Under the pieces are notes generated by a model, which saw nothing but the letters and a program-made list of their open reading frames with translations, searched no databases and was not told where the DNA came from. A program made the position numbers and the translations under genes. Positions 12,282-24,245 of a stretch of 64,000 nucleotides of DNA are shown piece by piece. The DNA comes from Anastatus disparis (taxonomy: Eukaryota; Arthropoda; Insecta; Hymenoptera; Eupelmidae). The stretch is from positions 248,001-312,000 of the forward strand of contig JAFFSR010000227.1 in assembly GCA_017163975.1 (NCBI GenBank), in the 5' to 3' direction. Numbering within the stretch: position 1 is the stretch's first letter; the number at the start of each line of letters is the position of its first letter.

Positions 12282-12360
12282 TTTCTTACAAGGAGATTAA
12301 ATGAAACACCCGCGAAATAACACGTACGTGCGGGCGTTTCATTTAATCTCCGTGTAAGAA
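12282..12360. repeat. Short hairpin with long perfect stem
   Basis: TTCTTACAAGGAGATTAAAT and GAAACACCCGC pair with GCGGGCGTTTC and ATTTAATCTCCGTGTAAGAA around a 17-nt loop. Confidence 0.9.
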
Positions 12361-12433
12361 ATAATGCTTTTCTCTATCCCTAGGCGAAACCACGTTACAT
12401 AAATTAACAATTATTTGCTTTTTTTTGTTTTAG

Positions 12434-12536
12434 CGCGTGTATGTGTTGTTCTTTGCTGCCGCCCAGCATTTGTCACGCGAGTGTAACGAGCGTGAAAAGG
12501 CTGGCGGCGGCAGCAAAGAATAACACATGTACAAGC
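12434..12536. repeat. Hairpin with GCGAG..CGAGCG loop
   Basis: TATGTGTTGTTCTTTGCTGC with CGCCCAGC on the left pairs with GCTGGCGGCGGCAGCAAAGA and ATAACACAT on the right. The apex CACGCGAGTGTAACGAGCGTG is self-complementary and recalls the GAGCG/CGAG apex of the other hairpins. Confidence 0.85.
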
Positions 12537-12847
12537 CTAAATCACGAGAGAAAGAAAGACACATGAAAAACACGCGCACAAAAATTCTCTTTTATGAACG
12601 AGAAAGAGAGAGAGAGAGAAACACATAAAAACACACGCACAAGCCTCTTTTATTTTTTTATGTGAGTTAAAATGAGAAAAAAGAGTGTGTACACTTTTTA
12701 TAACACTACACTATTTATAATATAAGATTTTAAAGTTTAGAATCATATTTTATTAGAATACAATTTGTTTTAATTTATAAACGCAACGTACATATCGTCT
12801 GTCTTTTTTCTTGTTATGAGAGAGACAAAAACAGAATACAATCATAA

Positions 12848-13047
12848 AACTGTTGCTAAAAGCCGTAGGCTCGAATTTATAGTCCACACTTGGCCCTCAG
12901 CACTCAGTTTACATGTATCAAACATCATTCTATCTTACTCTACTTCCATAAGAAAAACAAGGATAGAATGATGTTTATAAATGTAAACTGAGTGCTGAGT
13001 GCCAAGTGTGGACTATAAATTCGAGCCTACGGCTTTTAGCAACAGTT
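12848..13047. repeat. Long hairpin, 85-bp arms
   Basis: AACTGTTGCTAAAAGCCGTA and continuing to GGATAG-type sequence at 12933 is repeated in reverse complement at 12961-13047 (GGCTTTTAGCAACAGTTTT at the end). Near-identical arms around a loop of about 28 nt suggest a recent origin. Confidence 0.9.
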
Positions 13048-13310
13048 TTGGTTAGGTCGAGTCTATGTTTCTCCTCGAGAGATATTTTAACGTGAGGCAC
13101 GGAAGGCGCCGACAGGAGGCGCGTGAGTCGTTTCAACTGTAGCTAAAAGTGCTACTTTTTCTAGTGTAAAGGCTCGGCGGAACCGCGTGGTTTCGCCTAA
13201 GGGATAGAGAAAAAGCCTTTCTTTACTTCTTAAATGATTGCGAATACTCGATTCTTATTTTTACTCACTTACTTTACTAATACCTACATTATTGAAATAA
13301 TACATAAAAT

Positions 13311-13475
13311 AATACAAACGTTTGGTACTTTAACTAAAATAGTACATTTCGTAACGGGTATGAAAAGGCTTTATTTACGAAAGGAGAAGTTTATGGCCCG
13401 AGCCGAAGGCGAGGGTCGTAACGAGTTTCGTAAAAAAGCCTTTTCATACCAGTTGCGAACCGTATTTTTTGTCAT
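13311..13475. repeat. Hairpin element with GAGCCGAAGGCGAG apex
   Basis: AATAGTACATTTCGTAACGG at the left end; GGTATGAAAAGGCTTT / AAAGCCTTTTCATACC form the stem; apex GCCCGAGCCGAAGGCGAGGG at 13395-13414. A reverse-complement relative lies at 14850-14965. Confidence 0.8.
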
Positions 13476-13554
13476 GAGAGCCAAAAAAGAGCAACGAAGT
13501 TGTGATTTTGGGGTTAGGGTGACAACAACAAAAATTATTTTCCTATAAACGTTA

Positions 13555-14145
13555 GTAAATAAAAAACTGGTGTGGCAGTCTTTGGGACTGGCCAAAAGAA
13601 GTGAAACTTCTTTACGAAATCATAGAATTCATGAATATTTATTTAAGTTCTATCACTGTTTCATTTAATTTTAAAATAATTTTAAAATTAAATAATTATA
13701 AAACTAAATTAAAATAATTTTAAAACTAAATTAAAATAATTTTAAAACTAAATTAAAATAATTTTAAAACTAAATTAAAATAATTTTAAAACTAAATTAA
13801 AATAATTTTAAAACTAAATTAAAATAATTTTAAAACTAAATTAAAATAATTTTAAAATTAAATAATTATAAAACTAAATTAAAATAATTTAGTTTATTTA
13901 AAGAATTAATTTTTTTTAATTTCAAATGAGATAGTGTATGAAATTTTTGTTATTTTACAAAAATACAATAATAGTTTAATTTTATTCACAATTATCAAAA
14001 CTAGCATTTGTAGCAAGAGTAATGTTTGAAATGATTGGCTTATGATAACTTAAGAAACGTTTGCTTGCGCGTGCACGTTTAAACAATGTAGAGAAGAGAG
14101 GGGTTTACCATCGAACATTATAGAGAAAGACAGTTATTGCTTTCT
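13555..14145. repeat. Repeat R3, copy 1 (with minisatellite)
   Basis: Begins AAAACTGGTGTGGCAGTCTT and runs to CATTATAGAGAAAGA. It is matched in reverse complement by 40404-40860. The two copies differ mainly in the number of 22-bp units in the middle. Confidence 0.88.
13675..13895. repeat. 22-bp minisatellite
   Basis: Unit AATTTTAAAACTAAATTAAA plus AT, about nine near-identical copies. The inverted partner copy at 40.66-40.75 kb has only about two to three. Confidence 0.92.
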
Positions 14146-14634
14146 TTATTTATTTTCAGTTTCAGATTTTTGTATTGCACATATAGTATGCATACTATAT
14201 CTGTGCGTTTGACATCAAGTCAGTCCCGCGAATTTTTCTTTATACTTATTTAGTACCTTGATTTGCATATAGGAGGCACGGACGATCCACCTATATATAT
14301 ACACTTCCGTTTCATTAGTTCCGTTGAATGTATACACTCGACGGTATCATATTCTATGATAATTCTTTTTCCCACATTTAAAAATTAACCAATAAAAATG
14401 AGCGGACTGACGGAATCATCCAATAATGTCGCGTTATTTTAAAATCACAGAAAAAGAACTATCATAGAATATGTTTCTGTTGACTGTACCGTCATGAAAT
14501 CAATTCACTCCCGTATAATTTTTTTTATGTCTCTTATGGGAAGTGCATACCGTCGGTAAAGAAGTTTCACTTCAAAAAGTTGTAAGAAAATAGTATATTT
14601 CGTAACGGTAAATATAGTTCACAACTGGTATGAA

Positions 14635-14856
14635 ATAGTATATTTCGGTACTAGTGCGATAAAGTGATTTTTTACTCGTGTAGCGGTTTGCGCCCGAGCG
14701 AAGCGAGGGTGAAAAGGTCACACGAGTAAGAAATCACTTTCTCGCACGAGTATCGAACACTATTTTTTGACACGACGCGTGAGAAGCTCCATTTTCGCAC
14801 GTGTCACTTTGTCCAGCGTGCGTGAAATCGAGCTTCTCGCACGGAGTGTCAAAAAG
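14635..14856. mobile_element. 222-bp hairpin element H1, copy 1
   Basis: Starts AATAGTATATTTCGGTACTA and ends GCACGGAGTGTCAAAAA. Two hairpins: TCGTGCGAGAAAGTGATTT-type arms around GCGCCCGAGCGAAGCGAGGG, then CGTGAGAAGCTCCATTTTCG paired with its partner up to CGAGCTTCTCGCACG. The copy at 60.4 kb differs at about four positions, so this family moved recently. Confidence 0.9.
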
Positions 14857-14965
14857 GCTTTTTTACGAAACTTGTTACGACTCTCGCCTTCAGCTCGGGC
14901 CGTAAACTTCTCGTTTCGTAAATAAAGCCTTTTCATACCAGTTGTGAACTATATTTTTTGCCATG
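14853..14965. repeat. Hairpin element, inverted relative of 13.31 kb
   Basis: AAGGCTTTTTTACGAAACTT, CTCTCGCCTTCAGCTCGGGC (apex, reverse complement) and AAAGCCTTTTCATACCAGTT match 13358-13455 in the opposite orientation. It abuts H1. Confidence 0.82.
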
Positions 14966-15005
14966 AGAGCCAAAAAAAAACCACAAAATTGCGATTTTGC
15001 GCAAT

Positions 15006-15275
15006 TCTCGCTGCGCTCGAGCGGCAATCTTCGCGCGTGCGGTTAAGACCTATTTTCTGCAATAGTTAAGTAAATACCATTTTTAACACGGCGTTCGGAA
15101 AATTCGTTTTTCGGTGCTCCATTTCCGTATCCGAAATGCCTGTTTACCGCATGAAAAATTAAGTGCGTGAAAATTTAAAAAGCTTGCAGAAAATTCATTT
15201 ATTGATTAATAAATTAATTTTTTGCACGCTTTTTAAATTTTAACGCACTTAACTTTCCGTGCAAAACACGGGCTT
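15006..15275. repeat. Hairpins after H1
   Basis: TTCTCGCTGCGCTCGAG at 15006-15022 is one more apex-like motif. At 15140-15275, CGCATGAAAAATTAAGTGCG and AAATTTAAAAAGC form an inverted repeat with GCTTTTTAAATTT and CGCACTTAACTTTCCGTGC. The phrase CTATTTTCTGCA.TAGTTAAG at about 15050 recurs at about 15961. Confidence 0.7.
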
Positions 15276-17265
15276 TTTCGTCACAGAAATGAAGTATCAA
15301 AAAACAAATTTTCAATCGAAAAATGTCCGATTATCACTTGAATTATCGTTCGAATCACTATTTGAACTTATTATGAAAGAGTACAAAGACGCTTCTTAAA
15401 GCAAACGTAAACCACCACTGACTGCTCGTATAAAAGTATCATTTCAAATATAACGAGTTGAGCACTTACTTTTTGTATTCCCACTCTTCTATATTTTTTC
15501 CTTTGTTTAAATAATTTCCTTACTTACAATGCCTACGCGAAAACTATAGATTCTCGTTTTTATAATATTAAACATTTAACGAATTTATTTTATTTGTTGT
15601 AATATTAATTTCCTTTGTTAAAATTTTAATTTACTATTTTATTTTTCTTTGTTAAATTATTATTTACTTATACTGTAATAATATTTTAGAATATTCTTTC
15701 CTTGGTTAAAATATTATTTTATTTTATTTTTCTTTGTTTATAAAAATTATCTTACGATGCTAACATCAAAACTTTAAATTCTTATTGTAATATATCGTGT
15801 ATTTTTATCTTTTGTTATAAACATTTTATTATACGTTTTAAATTGGAAAATTTTTGCACGGTTATTTCTAGAATTATTATATTCCTGATTCATGATCGAA
15901 TTTTCCGAACCTTGTGATAAAAAAAAAGGTACATAACACGTGCATAAAATAGGTCTTTACCTATTTTCTGCATTAGTTAAGTAAATACCATTTCTCAACC
16001 CATTCTTTTGTAGTTCGTAAAATATAAAAACTTATTGCGATACCAAATTTGTCTATAAACCAAACATAGTCTTTTATTCTTTCGCTAAATGTTAAGTTTT
16101 TTTCCAAAAAAAAAAAATTAAAATATTACATATTTAATATTAATAAAATCGCTCATACAATGACATCATATGAAAATAAATTTAAAACAATAAAATAATT
16201 AAAGTTCCACATAGACAAAAAGAATTACACTGAAAATCCGTAATTTATAAAAGAAAAAGAAATGTAGAAAAAATGTAAATTCATTGAAAAGTATTTAATT
16301 TATTCGGATAAGTTTGAAAATCGGAATTCTCAAAAGCATTCTGTAAAAGTTAACTCGGTTGAGTTATTCAGAGCACGGCTTGCGAACGTATTACAGTGTG
16401 TAGGATACTTTATAAATTCGTAAGCGGGTTCAAGGGTTCTACGTTCATAAGATGTTATTTAAAATCATAAGATTGATCTTTATTCATTAAAAAAACTAAA
16501 TAAACAATAAAGTTTATGCAATCAAAGATCTAGTTATGAATATATTTAGTTGATGAAGCAATATGAAGAGTAATAAAAAAAAAGACGTAAAAAACTTTAA
16601 AGGCCGAAATTGCCGCAGTCACTTCAGATGTCTGCATCAGTCTTTATAATGAGCTTTAATGCAAACAAACTATCGAAGTGTTCTGGTATAATTTAGTGTA
16701 AGAATAGATATATCTATATATATTACGTGTCGAAATTCAACATACAATTTATGCTCGATGATTACCTTACTTTTACATCTTTACTAAAAATATAGTTTTA
16801 TTATTTTTAGATTATCTTTCTATATTAGTCTAGAAGGCTCCAAACTTTTAAATAATTACATTTTCTTTTCTAACTTTAGATTGCTTGGATTTCTAACTTT
16901 AATATTCTTACATTTTATTTTAAATATTTGTGTAGGAAAAAAATTTTCATTTTTCATTTAAGTTTATATCGATGATGATTTTTTTATTTATTATAGAATG
17001 ATTAATGAGCAAACTCAACCGCGAGAGGGCAGCATTACGAGCAATATCTGTCATACCGGTGTATACATATATATTAGATATATTATTATCATTCAGAATG
17101 TATTTGTACATGTGTTTAGTTGTCAATGTTTTGATTACAGAACATAGCATTATAACCTTACAACTTGGTAACTACGAAAATTTTTTTAAATAAAAGATGA
17201 AGCGTAGTGTACCAAATTGTAAAAATAGTGTGAAATTTAAATTCATAAAAAATTAATAAAGAATT

Positions 17266-17398
17266 TTTAATAGTACATTACGATACAAGTGACCTAAGTG
17301 GCACTTTATTACACGGCCGGAGTTATCGCCCGAGCGCAGCGAGGGCAATAACGTAATGACGTGTAATAAAGTTCCACTAAGGTCACAAGTATCGTATA
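17266..17398. repeat. Hairpin element with GAGCGCAGCGAG apex
   Basis: ACGATACAAGTGACCTAAGT with GG.ACTTTATTACACG pairs with CGTGTAATAAAGTTCCACTA and AGGTCACAAGTATCGT. The inner stem GTTATCGCCC / GGGCAATAAC holds the apex at 17328-17346. Confidence 0.9.
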
Positions 17399-17957
17399 CT
17401 ATTTTGTAGCACGTGGGACATAAATCCGCCGTATTAAATCTGTTCTCTTAAAAATCAATAACAAACAAAAACTATGCTCTCCACGAATGATAATTCGAAA
17501 AATAAAAGCGAAAACTATAAAAAACCAAATACTTGGCGTTTCGTGAATAAAAGATCGAAAAAGAAAAGAGAAAACTATAAATGAACAAAAACTAAACACT
17601 CCATGAATGATAAATCAAAAAAGAAAAGAAAAAATTATAATCTTGAAAATATACTTAAAACGTGTAATAATACTAATTTTTTATCAATAATATTGATATT
17701 ATATGAAATTATTAGTTTAAATTACCTTCTGTAAAATCATAAATTTAAATGTTGCTTTAAACATGTATTAGCATCGCAGGAGAAGTGAGTAGGTAACTTA
17801 TATGTATTGTATTAGCAATCGCATATAGTGATTAGGGGAATCACAGAGTAAACTTATATTGGAGCACCGAACTAACTATACCTCTTCGCTTCACATGTTA
17901 CGCTAGTATTAACTTTAGTTTTATTCGTATTTTAAAAGCTTAAAATTTTTATTTAAG

Positions 17958-18337
17958 AGTAGGCCGGATTCGCTGTCCTTGTCTAATTGGCATTTTTGTT
18001 ATTTACTCAAGTATTAATCGGTGTATCTGCAAATTGAAGGTTAAGCGCAATAGATATTATTATTACAAATATTTATGCACAAGAAAAAAAAAATCTATCG
18101 CTTTGTTTTTAAGAAAAGTAAGGAACGCGAAAATATTATAAACATAATCTTTTACTTCGGCGTTCCTTACTTTTCTCAAAAACAAATCGGTAGATTTTTT
18201 TTTTCTTGTGCATAGATATTCATAATAATAATATCTATTGCGATCAACCTTTATTTTGAAGATACACCGATTAATACTTGAGTAAATAACAAACAACTCA
18301 ATTGTTACTCGGTCGGTATCAGGTTCTACTCCGGCCT
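17958..18337. mobile_element. 375-bp foldback inserted into R2 copy 2
   Basis: Arms TTATTTACTCAAGTATTAAT and GCACAAGAAAAAAAAAATCT on the left are mirrored by their complements on the right; the outer part AGGCCGG occurs at both ends. The empty site in R2 copy 1 supports a separate insertion. Confidence 0.85.
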
Positions 18338-20839
18338 GCCGTTAAATTGAAAAATGATAATATAAAAGAGTTGCAATAATTTAAACCTTGTTATCAATAA
18401 CGAAAACGCTTTAAGAAAATAATCTAGATATCAAAGTATCGCTTATTATGTGTACGTGACCTAAGTAAATTCGGCTTTATACTGTTTAAAAAAGTGCCCC
18501 CTAGGTAACAGTGGAGCGTTACCTATGTGCGGATTTAGGTCCTGCAGTGCTATAAAAATTATTCAAACAAACCTCTATTGCTTTCTGTATAATAGTCTTT
18601 CTGTAATTTTTTTCGTACCGTAACATTTTTTGGGAATTTAAATTTTACACTATTTTTACAATTTGGTACACTACACTTAATCTTTCATTTAAAAAAATTT
18701 TTGAAGTCACCAAGTCGTAAGGTTATAATGAAAGCTATGTTCTGTAATCAAAGCATTGGCAACTAAACACATGTATAGATATATTCTGAATGATAATAAT
18801 AATTATATATCAGTCATGTTTAGAAAAATTTCTTTGGAATAAAAAGGAAATATGATTGATTCTTGTCAAACGCTCATTCTAATGTTAGAAATTTTATAAT
18901 AGTGACACGTAAAATGGTCTTCTAATATATCTTATATCTGGATGCATATAAGGTTTAAAATAGTAAATTATGAGAATTGGGATGTTGCATGAAATTTTTT
19001 TAAAAATCTATCATATGCATCATTTAGAAAAAGAAAAAATGAAAAATCATAGACATAGACAGTTTAACTGTGTGACGTCAAAAGTCATAGCCTTTGTGAC
19101 GTCATTTATCATCGCACTATATATATATATATATCAAAATTGTACTAACTTATATCGGCTATAACTTTTGCTATTCATCAGATTTTGAAAAACAAAAAAA
19201 TACTTTCATTTTTTTGTATTCTACCTGACGGATATAATAAATTTTTTCATGCAAGATGCCAATTATTAATTTCCATAAACTTTTTCGTACAAAAAAACAC
19301 ATAGCGTATTATATTTTTTTTTCTTAAAATAAACATGAGATTTATGGATCGAGTACTTGAATCATCGTTAAACATAACTTCAAATAAATGTAATAAGTTT
19401 AGAGGAATTTAGGAAAATTATCATCTCTCGTTTGCTGCTTATCAAGTCAATGATATTACGTTAATCTCATACTAACCATTATCCTTCCCCAAGGTATATA
19501 AAAAAAAGAAAAACTTTTTACATGATCTAAATAGGATCGTACGTGCACATCGATTATAATTCGAATAAAAGAGGGCTAGGAAAAGAAAGAAAGAATAAGC
19601 TGTTATGCTTAAAGAAAAATCGAAAATGAGCAAATAACGCATAAGAGAAAAAATTTTTCAATCCATATAGCGTGAAAGTTTAAGAAAGAAAAATATGAAG
19701 AAAAGTAAATGAGTGGCACGTAAGCAGCTAACGCACGAAATCTAAGGGCAAAAAGAAAAAGGACTAAAAGAAAAAAAAAGAAATTTGATCGATGCTATTA
19801 GGTGTGATGAAAGCTGTCAGTTTCACTTGACTTCAAGTATATATCTTTTAAGACAACCACGAACATAAAAAGGTTAAACGGGATAGGTTGGATCATAAAA
19901 AGGATCTAACAGTTAAAGTTGTAAAAAGCCTATTTTTTCACATTTTTATTCAATATTCCGATTGAAAAATTGATTTTAGAAATATAATACATTGTTATTA
20001 CTCTCTTTTTAATATTATTTAATGAATGAAATAAAAAACTTATTTTTAGAAAATTCGTAAATATTTCAATAATTATATTCCTATACGAAGCTCTAATATG
20101 ATAAAGGAAAAGTAAAACGAGTCATTGATTTTAAATTATAAGTTTATGTAATAGTGCTATTGTTAATTATATTATTATTATTATTATTCGAATATCAAAG
20201 TAGAGAGAATAAATTTTTCTAAAAAAAGTTTATTATCATAGCTTGATTCTCTTTTTTTTCTATATTATGAGAATTACATACTTCGGTTATAACAGTTAGC
20301 AAGCAATAATTATGAATGTAGGTCGGTGGATAGGGAAAAGGCAATACAATAAATATCGGAATATCCGCTTTCTTAATGTACCATCATAAATCGCATTCTT
20401 TATATACTAAAGTATAGCCTTTTTTCTTTCTTATTCTAAAGCCTAATAGAAAATTCAGTCATCATGCTAAAAAAAAACAACTTTACAAAGCTAAAAATCA
20501 CAATTACTATGTTGCTTGCATGCAGTGAAATAGCAAACTCTAATTATGAATATTATTATTGGTACACGTTATAGTAAAACGATCGAATTTGCTGAATGTC
20601 TTCTTACTTTAATTCCATTTTTAATTCTAAAATTAAAAAAAACGTACATATCTACATCTATGGCTTACTATTTAAAAATAAAACAATAAGACAAAAGAAT
20701 GAAAAATTACTTCATTCTTTATAGGTTTATCAATTCATTTTTTGTTTACTAAATGAATAAATATCTTATCCAAGGATTTCTTATCAAAGAAATACTCTTT
20801 CTTCCAAATTAAAAAATTTTCACGCTAAAAATTCTTTTA

Positions 20840-21214
20840 AGGGGATGTAAAACGGACACTACACCTGTACTCGTGAATTTAGCCTATCTTTTAATTTTAT
20901 TGCAAAATTTGAGGAAAAGAAATGCTTTAGCTTGTAGTATTTATCATGAAGATTATTCAGTTAAATTTTCAAATAAATTCATTCTTTAGTTTTTCAGAAT
21001 TTTGGGTTCCAATATTATATATTAAAATTTTTAGATTTTGCACAAAAAATCTGAAATTCTGAAAAACTAATGAATAAATTTATTTAAAAATTTAACTGTA
21101 TAATCTTCATGGTACATACTACAAGCTAATGCATTTCTTTTCTTAAAATTTTGCAATTAAATAAAAAGATAGTCAAGATTTATGAGTACAGGTGTAGTAT
21201 CCGTTTTACATCTC
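20840..21214. mobile_element. 375-bp palindromic element
   Basis: GGGGATGTAAAACGGACACT then ACACCTGTACTC at the left; GAGTACAGGTGTAGTATCCG then TTTTACATCTC at the right. The arms, about 165 bp each, continue inward to CAGAATTT / AAATTCTG. Confidence 0.9.
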
Positions 21215-22199
21215 AATACTGGTAGCAAATAGCATTGGTTAAAAAAAATTTCTGAAAGTTTATATTTTGTTACATTCTGATCTAGTTGTAAGACAAATGT
21301 TGGAAATAACTTTATTATTCATTAATACAACTTTCATATAAAAGAAGATATTTTTATTGAAAATATTAAAGAATAATTTTAATAATATCTAAAAATCTAT
21401 ATCTTGTTATAAAATGTTGTAACAACTTTTCAAGACTCTTATTGATCAACAAAAAGCTAAAATTTCCTTATAAATACCTTTCCAAGAGAATAACTAAACC
21501 AAAATCCAGAGTCAAAGAAAGAAAACTCTGAGAAGTTAGTTTGTTTGATTCTCAGTGTTTTTGATTCGTTTGTCTGTCGACAATTCAGATAAACCATTAC
21601 TTCAGAAGCATTTTCCTTTCAAAGTTATTTTCTCGATTTCAACATTTTTACTTCTCATGATCACTGGAATTTTCAAAACTTGTTATCAAAAAATAACTTT
21701 AATGTCTTTATAAATAAAGTTTAATTCGTCATGTATTTCATAGATGATTTTAATTTATTCTATAAAATTTTTAAGTTTTATCTTTTATTTTAATGCAAAA
21801 ATTCCTTCTTCATTATTCCAACTCTTTTATTCATTTAATTATTAATCAACAAAAATTTTCAGATTCGGTTCTCGAATTCAAACTTTGTCTCTGAAAAATC
21901 CTAAATACACGGGGAGAAATTCCATCGATAAAATTATTATATTCCATTGTAATTGCAGGACACTTAATTTACGACAAGTAAACTTTCCATCTATAATATT
22001 AAAAAAATTTTCTTTTCACTATATCAATCTTATATAATGATTTTGATTGGATCAAATATATTTCACAATCGCAATGGAATATAGTAATTTTACAAAAACT
22101 TTAAATTCGTCTAATTAAAGAAGAAGTAACGCATATGATCATCTTTATAATTACAATTATAACCCGCGAGCGAACTTATTAATCACATTTTATTATAGC

Positions 22200-22380
22200 T
22201 TCTGAATTTTTTGACGTTTTTTCATTTTTTTCCTGCCGATTTGAGTGAGCCACTGAGTACCGAGGAGTTTCATTTACAAACAGGCCAATACGACCTCCGT
22301 CGGTAATTAGCATCGCAATCATAGCAAAAATACAGCGACGTTAAATAAAATGCAAAATGAAGCCATAACGATTGCTGAAA
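22200..22380. repeat. Repeat R4, inverted match to 35.34-35.47 kb
   Basis: GAGTTTCATTTACAAACA, ACGACCTCCGTCG, GCATCGCAATCATAGC and ATACAGCGACGTTAAATAAA are found in reverse complement at 35343-35430 (TTTAACGTCGCTGTATTTAT, GACGAGGTCGT). Confidence 0.78.
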
Positions 22381-23869
22381 AACAAAAATAAAGTCATGCT
22401 TGATGTAAGAAAAAAGTTCTAATAAATTTGAAATTCAAATAAACATTATATTTCATAAGAGATTTTATCAAGTAAACAAATTTATATGCAAATGACAAAA
22501 GCGACTAAAGAGCTCTTTTATTTACGAATTTTTATTTTTTCAAAATCATGTTATAAAGTTCTTTCTTTTAAGAATTTATCAAAATTATGGTTATTTGAAT
22601 ATTAAAATTTTTGTATAAATATGAGAAAAAGAAAAAAAAGGATGAGAGTAATATTAGAAGTAGTTTGAAAAAAAGTGAAAACAAATCTTGTAGATAAATA
22701 ATTGAAAAACTTTCTTTTCTTGTTTCGCAATCGAAAACGCTAAGCTAAAAATCACTGTCCGTCTTTTAACTGTCAAACAACTCTGTAATATGATTTAAGC
22801 CGAAAATATAATGTTGACCCTGATAAAACTTGAGTTTCATGAGTTGGACTCGTTGAGCAGGTGCATCCATAGACGCAGACAGTCATAGAAAAAAGCTCAT
22901 CGTCTAAAAGCTCGCGTTTACATTTGCTCGCGTGTCTCATATGTGTCTACGTATCCCCTTTTACCTCCTTTACTTTCTATTCTCTTTACTACACTATACA
23001 ATTGAGAAGCATCTTTATGATTCCTTCAAGGTTTATATTGCTTGAACGCGCCAAATATCATGATGAGTCAGCGTACCGGAAAAAAGTATTTCCCTTTTCG
23101 AAGACCGAAGTGTGTTCGTGTGTGCTGCTTACTAAGAATAAGCTTAAACGAGATTTTCATCCGAAGACAATTTTTTCTTTTTAACTTAATTTTTTTCTTT
23201 TTATTCATTTATTTTGCAGTTGAAAAACGAGATACTTTCGATATCGACGGAAATTGCCTTGACCAAGCTACTTTTTTTACTTTTTTTATTCCCTATTCAG
23301 CATGTGAAAAGAACGATTGACTGAGGCTTTCCTATTATTAACGATAATAGAAAGTGAAGCCATATATATAAGCAAAATAAAACTCGTCGCAGCAGCGATT
23401 ATACGACCTATTTCCCCAACTATCTCATACATATACCTTTTTAAATTTATACAGAAAAATTATTTGAAACTAGCTTTTCAGTTTATCATGCGTAACAGCA
23501 TGAAAAAAATACCTTTTTTTTAACTAGTTAAGCTAATTCACTCGTTACATTTTTTTCCAATTCTATTCGTTTTTGACGAATTTAACAAAAATTAATAGAT
23601 TTTATAGCATTGCGTGACATAAATTCACTCTTTTGCCACGATTTCCCGAAACAAAAGTAGCATATTATTTAACAATGAAAAAAAGTACTGTAAAAATTTT
23701 TTAACTTTTTTACACCATTTAATCAAGAAAAACTACTTTTCGAGGTGTCTTATCACTTAATCAACAAGGAACATCAGTATAATAAGCAATAATTTGATAT
23801 CTGAATTATTTTATAGAGTTATCATTGATAATTGTAAGGTGTAGGTTATTGCAACTTATTAATATTTTT

Positions 23870-24245
23870 CAATATTAAAATTTATGATTCCACAGAAGGT
23901 AATTTTAATTAACGATTTCACATTATATCAATGATATTGATAAAAATTTGCTATTATTACATGTTTTAAGTATATTTTGGAAATTATAATTTTCTCTTAT
24001 CTTTTTTGATTCATCATTCACGGAGTGTTTAGTTTTGGCTCATATATAGTTTTCGCTTTCCTTTTTTGATTTATCATTCACGGAACGCCTAGTAGTGCAT
24101 AGTTTTTGTTGGTTATTGTTTTTAATAGTACAGATTTAATATAGCGAATTTATATCACTCGACCTATAAAATAGTATAAGATACTCATAACTCGTCACAG
24201 CGTTTAGCACCCTCGCTTCGCTCGGCTTAATATACTATTTACTTT
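23870..24245 (-). repeat. Dispersed repeat R2, copy 3 (inverted, partial)
   Basis: Reverse complement of the R2 head: TGATTCATCATTCACGGAGT, TATAGTTTTCGCTTTCC, ATAGTTTTTGTTGGTTATTG and, at its outer edge, the hairpin with apex CCCTCGCTTCGCTCGG (24210-24225). The distal half of R2 is missing. Confidence 0.82.

Larger units (their letters stand above)
12365..13222. repeat. Composite foldback element with nested hairpins
   Basis: Outer arms CTTTTCTCTATCCCTAGGCG with AAACCACG near 12370-12397 and CGTGGTTT with CGCCTAAGGGATAGAGAAAA near 13185-13212. Between them are two inner hairpins, at 12434-12536 and 12848-13047. No ORF of note. Confidence 0.75.
17266..18560 (+). repeat. Dispersed repeat R2, copy 2, with nested insertion
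   Basis: Same layout as 6246-7105: hairpin head, degenerate units with CTCCACGAATGATAATTCGA, then the end phrase CTGCAGTGCTATAAAA. A 375-bp foldback (17958-18337) interrupts it at the place that is empty in copy 1. Confidence 0.85.

Noticed and set aside
13675..13895. CRISPR-like array
   Set aside because: Contiguous 22-bp units without spacers, in a eukaryotic intron: a minisatellite.
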